The notes under the pieces are model-generated. The model searched no databases, was not told the DNA's origin, and was given only the letters and a program-made list of their open reading frames with translations. The translations under genes were made by a program, and so were the position numbers. This document shows, in pieces, positions 22,403-32,627 of a stretch of 64,000 bases of DNA (position 1 is its first letter; the number at the start of each line of letters is the position of its first letter). Source of the stretch: Nicotiana tabacum (Eukaryota; Streptophyta; Magnoliopsida; Solanales; Solanaceae); NCBI RefSeq assembly GCF_000715075.1, contig NC_134095.1, forward strand, positions 45,362,806 to 45,426,805. The letters are read 5' to 3'.

Positions 22403-23691
22403 TTAGCAGTAATAACGTTTTAGTAGTGATACATTCCAATTGTTCAGCAATTGTTCTCCTTCCATCATGCCAAGTTTGTAAGATCCTTTACCGACAACTC
22501 CAATGACTCGGTACGATCCTTCCAAATTTGGGCCTAGTTTCCCTTCATTCTGGTCTCGAGTATTGAGGGTGACTTTCCGTAGAACTAAGTCCCCAATTCT
22601 GAAGTATCGAAGGTTGGTCCTTCTATTATAATATCTTTCGATTCTTTGTTTCTGCGCGGCCATCCGAACAAGTGTAGCTTCTCATTTTTCATCTAATAAC
22701 TCGAGGCTAGTATTCATAGCCTCGTGATTTGATTCCTCCGATGCATATCAAAATTTGGCACTGGGTTCCCCGACCTCGACTGGAATCAAGGCCTCAGAAC
22801 CATATACTAAAGAGAACAGGGTTGCCCCAGTGCTAAACTTCGATGTCGTTCAATATGCCCAAAAAACCTCATGTAGAACTTCTCTCCATTTTCCTTTTGT
22901 GTCGGTCAACCTTTTCTCTAAGTATTGAATGATAGTTTTGTTTGTCGATTTGGCATGTCCGTTCCCACTTGGGTGGTATGATGTCGATAAGATCCTCTTT
23001 ATTTTGTGTGCTTCTAGGAACTCCGTCACCTTGTTGCCGACGAATTGCTTCCCATTGCCGCATACAATTTTGGCAGGTATTCTGAATCGACATAAGTTGT
23101 GGTCCCAGATAAAGTCAATAACTTCTTTTTCTCTGACCTTCTCGAAGGCCTGTGATTCCACCCATTTAGAAAAGTAGTCAGTCATAAACAAAATAAACTT
23201 AGCTTTACCTAGGGTCATTGGTAGAGGGCTGACGATATCCATTCCATATTTCATGAAAGGCCACGGGGACAGGACTGAATGAAGTTGCTCCCTGGGCTGA
23301 TGAAGCATTGGTGCAAACCTTTGACATTTATCACATTTTCTAACGAACTCCTTAGTGTCTTTTTCCATGATATCCCAGTAATACCCTGCTCTAATAATTT
23401 TGCGAATCAAAGACTCAGCGCCGGAATGATTCCCACAAGTGCCTTCGTGGATTTCTCGCAGAAGATAATTAGTGTCCCCGGCCTTAAACACACCGCCAAT
23501 GGTCTATCGAACATTCTTCTATACAATGTTCCATTTTCATCCAATATGAACCTAACAGCCTTGGTTCGTAGAGCCCTCGATTCTTTATGATCTGATGGGA
23601 GCTTTTCATTTTTCAAATATTCGATATACTTATTCCTCCAATCCAAAGTCAAACTTGTAGAGTTTATCTCGGCATGACCCTCTTCGATCAC
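22403..23691 (-). pseudogene. Outer gypsy integrase with two catalytic residues replaced
   Basis: The minus-strand translation shows the zinc-binding module HEGTCGNHSG and CDKCQRF. The core follows with FILFMTDYFSKWVESQAF, KIVCGNGKQFVGN and STSYHPSGNGHAKSTNK. The C-terminus reads LGPNLEGSYRVIGVVGKGSY and ends WNVSLLKRYYC. The family has Asp in IVCDNG and Glu in NG(Q/H)AEST; here they are Gly (codon GGC at about 23059-23061) and Lys (AAA). Between 22850 and 22663 the frame is also interrupted. Only the first catalytic Asp (MTDYF) remains. Integrase inserts the cDNA into host DNA; this copy could not. Confidence 0.88.
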
Positions 23692-24595
23692 AAACCTTGA
23701 TAACTGGACGACAGTCCCCGGGATAATATCATCTTGTTTAGCCGATGACCCAAGTTAGCAAGTGCATCGGCCTCACTGTTTTGTTCTCGAGGCACATGAT
23801 CTAGAGTCCACTCCTTAAAGCGCAAGGTTACCATGTAGCTTGTCCAAATATCTTTACATCCTATCCTCTCGAACTTCAAAGATTTTATTTACTTAGTTTA
23901 CCACTAACAGAGAATCGCACTTGGCTTCAATGACTTCTGCCCCCAAGCTTTTAGCTAGTTCGAGACCTGCAATCATGGCCTCATACTCTGCCTCATTATT
24001 GTTCAACCTAGAAGTTTTAATAGATTGTCTAATAGTGTTACCTGTAGGTGGCTTCAAAATGATGCCAAGCCCGGACCCTTTCACATTTGAGGCACCATCC
24101 GTGAAAAGGGTCCATGCCCCCGATGATATGCCCGATTTTAGCATAAATTCTTTTTCCACTTCAGGCACGAGGGTTGTTGTAAATCGGCCATGAAGCCAGC
24201 CAAGATTTGAGACTTGATGGCCGTTCGGGGTTGATATTTGATAGCATACCCACCAAGTTCGACTTCCCATTTGGCCAATCGGCCTGATAGCTCGGGCTTA
24301 TGTAAAATATTTCGGAGAGGATAAGTAGTTAACACACATATTGGGTGACACTAGAAATACGGCTTTAGCTTTCTAGATGCGTTATTAATGCAAGTGCCAA
24401 TTTTTCTAAGTGTGGATATCTAGTTTCAGCATCTCCTAGAGTTCGACTCACATAATAAACTGGGAACTGCGTACCTTGCTCTTTCTGAACCAGCACCCCA
24501 CTTACCGCTTTCTTGGACACTGCTAGATATAAGTAAAGTTTTTCATCTACCTTCGGAGTGTGAAGTAGAGGTGGGCTCGACAAGTATCGCTTCAA
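23688..24595 (-). pseudogene. Outer gypsy RNase H domains (broken)
   Basis: Upstream part (24365-24595): LYLYLAVSKKAVSGVLVQKE and YYVSRTLGDAETRYPHLEKL, the RNase H connected to the reverse transcriptase. Downstream part (23893-24270): WTLFTDGASNVKGSGLGI and NNEAEYEAMIAGLELAKSLG, a second RNase H-like fold with DG, E and D positions, then FKEWTLDHVPREQNSEADAL (23688-23879). A dual RNase H is typical of Tat elements. Stops or frame changes separate the pieces. Confidence 0.85.
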
Positions 24596-24673
24596 TTAAT
24601 CCAATGCTTGTTGGAATTTTGGGGTCCATGCGAAATCATTTTTCTTTTTGAGTAAGGAAAAGAACTTGTGGCT

Positions 24674-25614
24674 TCAATCCGATGACCTCGAAATGAATCG
24701 AACCAAGACGGCTATTCGTCCTGTTAGCCTTTGCACTGCTCTCACACTATCTATGATAGTGATATCTTCGATGGTAATTTTGTCGGGGTTGAATTCGATA
24801 CCCCGATTTGATACCATGAAGCCAAGGAACTTGCCCGAGCCGACTCTGAAGGCACATTTATTTGGGTTAAGCTTCATGTTATACTTCTTCAAGATTTTGA
24901 ATGTTTCCTATAAATGAGTTAAATGGTCCTCTGTGTGCAGGGACTCAACCAACATATCGCAAAATATAAACTTTCATTGATTTACCTATCTATTCCTCGA
25001 ACATTTTGTTACTAGGCATTGGTACGTAGCTCCAGCATTTTTTAGCCCGAAGGGCATTACATTGTAGCAGTATGTTCCAAACTTAGTGATAAACGAGGTC
25101 TTCTCCTGGTCCTCCTGGTTCATGTGAATTTGATTGTACCCGGAGTAGGCATCGAGAAAGGTAAGGATCTCGTGGCCGGCTGTGGCATCGATCATGCGAT
25201 CGATGTTAGGCAGTGAAAAAGAGTCTTTAGGGCATGCCTTGTTTAAATCCTTATAATCTACGCACATTCTAAGTTTGTTCCCATTTTTAGGGCATGCCTT
25301 TTTAGGGCTAACCAATCGGGATATTTTACCTCCCGAATATACCTTATTTTAAGAAGTTTAGTTACCTTGTCCTTTTATGAATGCATGCTTCACTTCGAAC
25401 TGGGGCCTCCTTTTTTGCTTTACCGGTTTGAACCTAGGGTCGAGGCTTAACAGGTGTGTTGTTATTTTTGGTGGGATCCCTGTCATGTCTAAATGGGAAC
25501 AAGTAAAACAATCCATATTATCGATAAGAAATTGAATGAGTTTTTTCTTGAGTTCGGGGGTTAACTCCATTCTCAGGTATACCTTTCTCTCGGGCATATA
25601 CTCAATCAGTATGA
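24674..25614 (-). pseudogene. Outer gypsy reverse transcriptase, frameshifted at the catalytic site
   Basis: Translation of the minus strand: CVDYKDLNKACPKDSFSLPN, LTFLDAYSGYNQIHMNQED and MPFGLKNAGATYQ, then a frame change near 25020. Then MKVYI is followed by a one-base insertion exactly where the YIDD catalytic motif should be (about 24954-24972); beyond it the reading resumes with DMLVES, and later LNPNKCAFRVGSGKFLGFMV. The upstream segment (25358-25597) holds ELKKKLIQFLIDNMDCFT and the linker to the protease. That linker is where the Ogre-like element inserted. Confidence 0.88.
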
Positions 25615-25619
25615 CCTAT
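25615..25619. repeat. Target-site duplication CCTAT (left copy) of the Ogre-like element
   Basis: CCTAT precedes the LTR start TGTTGCACC and recurs at 37234-37238 next to the other end. Joining the outer sequence across the insertion restores one reading frame (ELE, stop, VILIEYMPE), which confirms the insertion point. Confidence 0.85.
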
Positions 25620-27621
25620 TGTTGCACCCCCTTTTTCCCTCCCCTTTTTGACGGGGGAAGAGGTCCGGGTTTCGGCATTCACGAGGTGTAATGACTCATT
25701 TCCTTTTAGGAATTGGGTATTTGAAGAGTCGCCACCTAACGGATTATGGTGCGTTAGGGCATCTAGAGCGATTAACTCTTGAGTGGTTTGCATTACCAGA
25801 GATTAGGGTAAGGGCTCGAAGTAACTTCGAGGGGAAGGTGTTAGGAACCCCTCTTGGTCCACAACTGATCGAACTTATATTCATAAATTAGTCCATGTAA
25901 ATAGTTGAATCAAATAAATTGCAAGTAAAACACGTTAGATAACTCGAGTAACAAGATAAAAGTTTAAATAAAAAGATGATTTGGTAAAGAGGGGTCCTAG
26001 GTTGTTTATCCTATAGGATCACCCCACGCAATGAATGGTAAACACTCCTCAATGAGGGGCTACACGTGACATTAACGCGTAGTCATCATATCCCATGTCT
26101 ACCCTTTCCATCCCCTTATTAGTCATGCAAAGCGAGTGTTTGGTCAATGGCTCCTATTGAGTGCTGCTACCCGTCCCTTCTCAATGGTCTTGGAGGGAGT
26201 TAGGACCTCTACCTATAGGTAGTTCTAGATGTACCCCTAAGGTTTAGAAAGGCAAAAATTCTAAGGCGACAATCAAAAATATTTAGGACTTCACACATAA
26301 TGGGAGCAATTAAGAGGCTCAGAGTTTCCTCCTCAAACAAACATACAAGCAGCACGACTCAAACACAGTTAAGGTCTTATTAATCAATGTCCTAAAGCAG
26401 GATATCTAAGTAATTATGCAGAAATAGACAAAACCTTTTATACTCAGAAGTTATACCCTAGTGATTGCCCAGGGACTCTTTTAAAAGCCTATTATAATCA
26501 AAAACGTTAAGCGACAGAGACAGCTTCAGGGAACTCCAGTTTTTGAAAACGCCCTAAGGCTTGCCTATATGCAGAATACTGGTGTCTGTGCTAATACAAA
26601 AACAAAACAGGTTTTAGAAATAGACTCTTTTAATACCTATAGGCATAATATCTAATGACATTGAGGCAATTTTGAAAGAACTTGTTTTAGGAAATGTTTA
26701 ACACTTGATAAGACCAGTTTTAAAAATGAACTCGGCGTAATGAAGTTGATTTATTAGGCTAAATTAAATTATCAGACAGAATTGCGAGTAGAGATCCCTA
26801 TAGGCATGATATCTAGGATATTACTGATTTTAATCGATTTGCAGCAACATACAGAAAGACTTATTAGAACTGAATCGGAGTTGAGTCTTGTAGGCATGGC
26901 ATCTATTATTGGACTGATTTAAGACAAGATTGTTTGGAACCTATAAACATGGTTTCTAACATGACAAAATACAGAACCTTATGAACATGATTTCTACTTG
27001 ATGCAAACAAACTTAAAAGTGAAATCCTATTGGCATGATTTCTATTTAGGCAAAGCAATCAAATTCAAAAGAGCAAACCTATAAGCATGTTTTCTATTTA
27101 TGGAAGCAGTCAGACTTTAAAAAATAATGTCCTAAGAGCAGGATCTCTACCCGTATTACCCCAGAAAGTATTCATCTACTCAACCTTTTACTAAATACCC
27201 CAAATATATGTTTACAAATTATTACAGACCAATGAATAAAAAATAAAAAATCAAGAAGCTATTCTATAGGTAGCCTGCAGTTAGGCCCAAGTTTCCCAAA
27301 TCCTACAATGGTCTCATAAGCCTCAATTACATAGACAAATCAGAGTCTAGGTGCATCAAAGTTCCCTAAGGGTCTCAAGGGCCTCGGGCAATGCTTACAC
27401 CTAGACTTACCAACCAATAATTAAACCGGTGTAGTGTGGAAGGCCAGCCTCAGTATGCCAGAGTTCAGAGAGCTCTCAAGAGGATCCCAAGGAAGTACAT
27501 ATACTAGAGGGGGTAGAACTTATTGACTAAGAGTAAAGTGAAAGTGTAGGACACAAGTTGAAAAAGGTTTATTAAAGACTGCATTAGAAAACCTGTTTTG
27601 AAAGTAATTAGTAAAGCAACA
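25620..27621 (-). repeat. Ogre-like element, truncated 3' LTR
   Basis: Aligns with 32628-34641 from TGTTGCACC against TGTCGCGCC through AGTAAAGCAACA, with only scattered differences. After 27621 the two copies are unrelated. The part matching 34642-37233 is missing here. Confidence 0.87.
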
Positions 27622-27794
27622 CTGTAGAAGGGAAAAGTGTAAAATTAGTAATGAATAAGGATAAAGAATAAATGCATTTGATTAAAACTGAGAAAATTGT
27701 TCAAACAAAGCTTGGCTCAGTGGATCGAGCATTTATTTTAAAACAAAATTGCTAAAAAATTTAAATGCCTAGAACAACTATAAATTCTACCAAG
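27622..27794. other. Deletion junction segment of the Ogre-like element
   Basis: Sequence between the truncated LTR and the end of the gag-pro frame. It has no match to the other LTR and no coding signal. It is probably original sequence just downstream of gag-pro; the lost pol gene should lie at its left edge. Confidence 0.55.
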
Positions 27795-29100
27795 CTACCC
27801 AGGGACTCGGCGGGCTCGGGATGGTGTGGCGGTCCAGTTTCTGAGAATAGCTCTCTTTGCCACAGTCTGGATGGAGAGGCCTTTTTCCTCCTCCTCCTTA
27901 ATTATGGCACTGCAGTCTATATCCTCATCTTCCAAGAACAGGTCCTTCAGACCAGCTAGTGCTTCTTCTTCTGCAGTTCCCCATATTGTGTCAGCTTGAA
28001 GGAAAGCTTGTTCCAAACGTGGTGCCGGCTTCTCAAGAGGGTAATATGGCCCACGCCATGGAGGCGACCACTCCCTGTACTCCTGCCATATATACTAGTA
28101 TCCGAGCCCAAAGGTGGTACCATGGTTTTTCATCCGTATTGGCTTGGTGATACTCTGGAGGTTCTTTCCCAACCCTTTGTCGGTTTCATATCTAGACCAT
28201 GCTAGTATGCTTTCTATTTTATTACTCCACCACTTATCCTTCTCGATGGCATTGACCCATTCAATATGATGATAGGTTTCCCCTCCTAGCCTTCTTCTGT
28301 GTCCAATGGCCGAAATGGTTTGACTAGTGTAGATGGGGTTACTCTCATCTCCACGAATGATTACCTCCTGACGGTTCCATTCAAATTTTATGACTTGATG
28401 TAGTGTGAAGGGCACGGCCCCAGCAGCATGGATCCATGGGTGGCCCAACAAAAGATTATATGAGGTTGGTATGTCAAGCACTTGGAATTCAATGTCGAAC
28501 CAAGTTGGCTCCATTTGCAAGCAAAGATTGATCTCCCCGATCGTGGCCCTCTGGGACCCATCTAAAGCCTTTACATTCATGCTTTCGGTCGGTATTTCAT
28601 GGAAACCTTTGTCCAACCTTTTCAGGGTATCCAGTGGACAAATATTCAGACTAGAACCTCCATCAACCAGGACCCTGGCAATGAACTTGTCTTCAAATTG
28701 TACTGTGATATGCAATGCTCGATTGTGATTAAGACCTTCGAGCAGCAGCTCGTCTTCGTGGAAGATAATCTTATGGCTTTCCAGCACTTGACCGACCATG
28801 TTGTCCATTTCTCCACCACTGATATTATTGGGTACATAAGCCTCACTCAATACTTTCATCAAGGCATTCTTGTGTGCCCTGAATTCTGTAATAGTGACAT
28901 GATAGATATCTGAGCAGGGACTTTGTTCAGGTAATCAACAACAGAATACTTTTTCGCCTGTACTTTCCTCCACAGGTCATCCGACCCGGTCTCAATGATA
29001 GGCTGCTTAGCAGTGGCATCTTTACTTGAACCTCCCAGGTGTTCAGGTGTGTAGACTCTCCCAGTTCTAGTCATCCCTTGTGCGGCGTTAGATTCCTCTA
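27795..29100 (-). pseudogene. Ogre-like protease and gag-pro C-terminus (nearly open)
   Basis: The 255-codon frame 28095-28862 contains GQVLESHKIIFHEDELLLEG, then FIARVLVDGGSSLNICPLDT, the retropepsin D-G-G active-site variant. It continues with TSYNLLLGHPWIHAAGAVPF and LHQVIKFEWNRQE. Upstream, 28859-29074 gives DDLWRKVQAKKYSVVDYLNK, and downstream 27795-28016 ends in LRNWTATPSRARRVPG. Only a few frame changes separate these parts. This is the best preserved frame of the block. The protease would cut the gag polyprotein. Confidence 0.85.
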
Positions 29101-31181
29101 TCTTAGTCTTCCCTTTTCGCCGAGCCTCAGCGACATAATCCTAGGGTATTGCTTTTGAGTTGAATGGGGGTGTGGTTGACACCGTCACAGTAAAAGGTGT
29201 GGCCACTTCTACTTCAAATGGAACGGAGGTGGCTGCGGGCGGAGCTACTTCCACCTCGAATGGAACTGATGAAATTACCTCAACATTAATAGGTGCCTGA
29301 GTCTGAACCACGATAGGAGTAAGTGTGACTACAACTTTAAAGTCATTGCCTTCTCGAATGAGCCCGATTGACCCTTCAGGGTCCCATTCTTTATTTGTTT
29401 CTATAACATGTACACCGTCACCTCTATGGTTAGGGAGGGATTGTTGCGAACATTAGGTGCAGCTTCCTTCGCTTGTATGACCTTGTTGTCAATGAGTGTC
29501 TGGATCTTATCCTTCAATGTTCGGCACTCAGCAGTGGTGTACCCTTTCATACTGGAGTGGTATGCACAAGTTTTGTTCGGATTGACCTACTGGGATGGAT
29601 TTTCTAGTGCCACAGCAGGAATAAGAGTGATGTAACCTACGGCCTTTAACTTTTCATACAATTGGTCGATAGGCTCAGCAATGGTGGTGTATTGTCTAGG
29701 TGGCTTGCGGTCGAAGTTGGGTCTCGGTCTTAGATAATTTTGGCGAGTTGGTAGCGATTGGAAGTGGGATGGTTGGGAATTGTAGGTATGATGAATAGTG
29801 GCTGATTAGGAATATCTAGGAAATGAAGGTTGATATGTAGGTAGTGATGCTTGGTATATAGGTGGAGGTGTTTGATAGGTGGGCGGAGGTGTTTGGTATG
29901 TGGGTAGGGGTGTTTCGTATGTGAGTTGAGTTTTTGGGCCTTGGGCCACCATTACTGCCCCAACATCTCTCTTCTTCGATATGCCACCTGATGGAGTGCC
30001 TTATTTGCGGCTTGTAGTTCCTCGAAATTTGTTACCATCCCGCTCTTGATTCCTTCCTCAATCCTTTCCCCGAGCTTGATGATATCCGAGAATTTGTGAT
30101 TTTCGATGACTATCAGCCTCTCGTAATATTGTGGATCCTATGCTCCGATGAAGAATTTATTCATCTGTTCTTCGTCCAAAGTGGCCTGACCTTGGCGGCT
30201 TCTGACCTCCAACGAGTAGCATACTCGCGGAAAGTCTCAGTAGGTTTCTTCTTAAGATTCTCAATGTAAAAGATATTCGGTGCATTCTTTGTGTTGAACC
30301 TGAACCGGTCCATGAAATCCGATTCCACGCTCACCCAATTGGACCATTTCTTGGGATTCTGGCTGATCCCAAGACAAAGAGTCCCCAGTAAGGCTCCTCA
30401 TAAAGAGCTACATTCGAATCTTTTCATCTTTTCCAAACCTGACCGGCTTGTTACAGTAAGTCCTTAGGTAAACCTTAGGATCACCTGTACCATCGAATAT
30501 TTCGAACTTGGGAGGTTTGTATCTTTTTGGCAATTCCACATCGGGTTGTATGCACATATCTTCATAGTTCAAACCTTCTATTCCACTATCACCTTCAACA
30601 CCTTGAACTCGGCTTGTTAACTCCTTGAGTTCTTCGGCCATGTTCTTAATTAGCAGGTCCCTTTCGGAGGGTTTTGGTGCACAGGAGATTGGTTGGGTGG
30701 AATGCGGTACAGTTTCCACTTATATAGGGTTGCTCTGATGGGTGGCGGGAACTTGGGTATAGTGATGAGTGATGGTCATTGGTGGAGTTCTGTGGATTGG
30801 AAATGAGTGGTGGTGTATTTTGGAGAGTATGGTAAGTGTAGTTGGTGGGTACTGAATCGGTTGATGATGTTGTTGTGGTGGAGTTGGTACTGGCAATGGA
30901 TTGATATTTTCTGGTGGAGTTGCGTATTGATTTGGTGCGGTAGGATTTTGTGGTTGTGGGTTTTGAGGTATTGGGTTCTTTGCGTTCTATTGGTGGATAT
31001 CAGTGACATTGAGGGTGAGTGACAAATTTGCCAAATTACGGACTCGCTCAAGTTCTCCTTGCAGTTCTAGTATCTTTTGTTCAAGTCTCAAAACCAGATC
31101 ATTCGGGGCCGGAGTACTACGGCCGTTGGATGTCTCTGCATTCTCACCGTTTTCCTTTCGTATTCCACTTAAGTCGTCCAT
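29101..31181 (-). pseudogene. Ogre-like gag (broken)
   Basis: The start is read at 31181: MDDLSGIRKENGENAE with a coiled-coil-like LRLEQKILELQGELERVRN. Then a Pro/Gln/His-rich linker follows (about 30776-31051 in another frame). The gag core is at 30408-30719 (NMAEELKELTSRVQGVEGD, then PPKFEIFDGTGDPKVYLRTY). A repeat of PPTYQTP type lies at about 29830-29930, and a zinc-knuckle-like CAYHSSMKGYTTAEC at about 29530-29580, where Tyr replaces the expected His. Several frameshifts and stops break it. Confidence 0.8.
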
Positions 31182-32605
31182 CTTTGCTTTCCCTCTATTT
31201 TTTGTGTTGCTTGGAGAAGGAGGAGATGGAGGGCCTCTGGATCTGGTATGATATGCTGATGAGGCCAGTATGGATGAACCAACCTACGGGGATGGGAATA
31301 ATAAAAAAAATAAACAAAACAAAAAGGTAACAAGTTAGTGGGGATCCTGAAATGTTTGCAGTATTTAAACACATATTGCGAAATATAAACTCGTATCCTA
31401 ATTTGAGAGCCTCGTTGAGCCCGAGGTAGGCCTAGCGACAAATAAATTTGGAGAACTTCAAATGCCAATAAATGCTTCATTTCATAATATAAAAGTAGAC
31501 GAATCCAAAAACGACACTAAGATAATAATAAAACAAGTCACTACTGGCACTTGGCCTTATTACATTTGGAAAGCTAGTAAACTTAATCTATTTGGTCCCG
31601 GAAGGACCTTCCTCAGGTTGAATATTCTCGTTGATCAAATCCTTCAGCTCGCGTAGGTTCACCAGTAAAAATTCCTTTGTCAAGTGTTCTCCTTCATTTC
31701 CCTCAGCGTTCTGGCAATCGATGACTCTCTTCCTCACCTTTCCTTCCAATTCCAACAGGCTGTATTCCAGATATTCCAGCTTTTCGCTGGATTTGGCAGC
31801 CCTCTCTTTCCATTCGTTGAGTTGGTCATTTGATGGAAGATTCCTCCATCAGTCTAGCAAGAGGGAGGGTTTGCTAACTATACCGAAGCTGGGGACCTCG
31901 TGCCTCATTTTCTGCAAAACAAAAGGGTTAGGCCTTACCCCCACCGGACTCAACTATTTATACATTTATGATCAGCATATCGGCATTTAGTCCTCCAAAT
32001 TAATGAAAAGAACGTGGTTGCGTCCGTTGGGATTATAGAAAAACCTGATGGGCTTTGGATAAGGCTTATTTTAAAGGATCATTATGTGGACAGCATAACT
32101 GACCCGACTAGGTTTGACCATGATGCATGCACAATTTTAAACAGAGTAAGGTTTCTATGGAGTTTTAGACTGGTACCCTCAAGTAGACAACTTGAGGAGG
32201 AAGGCACGGAACCGTCGACTGCACCGCTGATCGACTGGTTTTACCACAAATAAGCCTTTCCGAATTTAAGGGTAATAAATAGGAAGAGCGCAACCATTCA
32301 TTGAAGCATTGCTATGGGATTTGATACGCACGAGTGGAATATGATGTGGAGCATTATTTATGCAGCAATTAATAACATGTAGGCAAGTATTTTCTCGTAG
32401 GAAAAATAAATACAGCATTTAAATAATTGAAAAGACAGTTATAGAAAAAGGAAAACAAAGAGACAAGTCAGTTTTTTAGGGTAATAAAGAAATCATAAAT
32501 GCTTGAAAAAATAGACAGTTAAACTCAAATAAGGGAGAAGGGTGCGGGATAAGCATGCTTGGACTAATTTGTACAAGACAAGTTCGTCATGGTAAGAGCC
32601 TAAAG

Positions 32606-32625
32606 GTATCCCCAGCAGTCGTCAT
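32606..32625 (-). other. Ogre-like primer binding site
   Basis: The minus strand reads TGACGACTGCTGGGGATAC three bases after the 5' LTR end (GCGACA). It resembles the tRNA-Arg-type site of Ogre/Tat elements (family form TGGCGACTCTGCTGGG), with mismatches. Confidence 0.6.
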
Positions 32626-32627
32626 GC

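Noticed and set aside
30776..31051. Frames on both strands rich in Trp (plus) or Pro, Gln and His (minus)
   Set aside because: These are the two strands of the proline-rich linker in the Ogre-like gag. The plus frame is a shadow.
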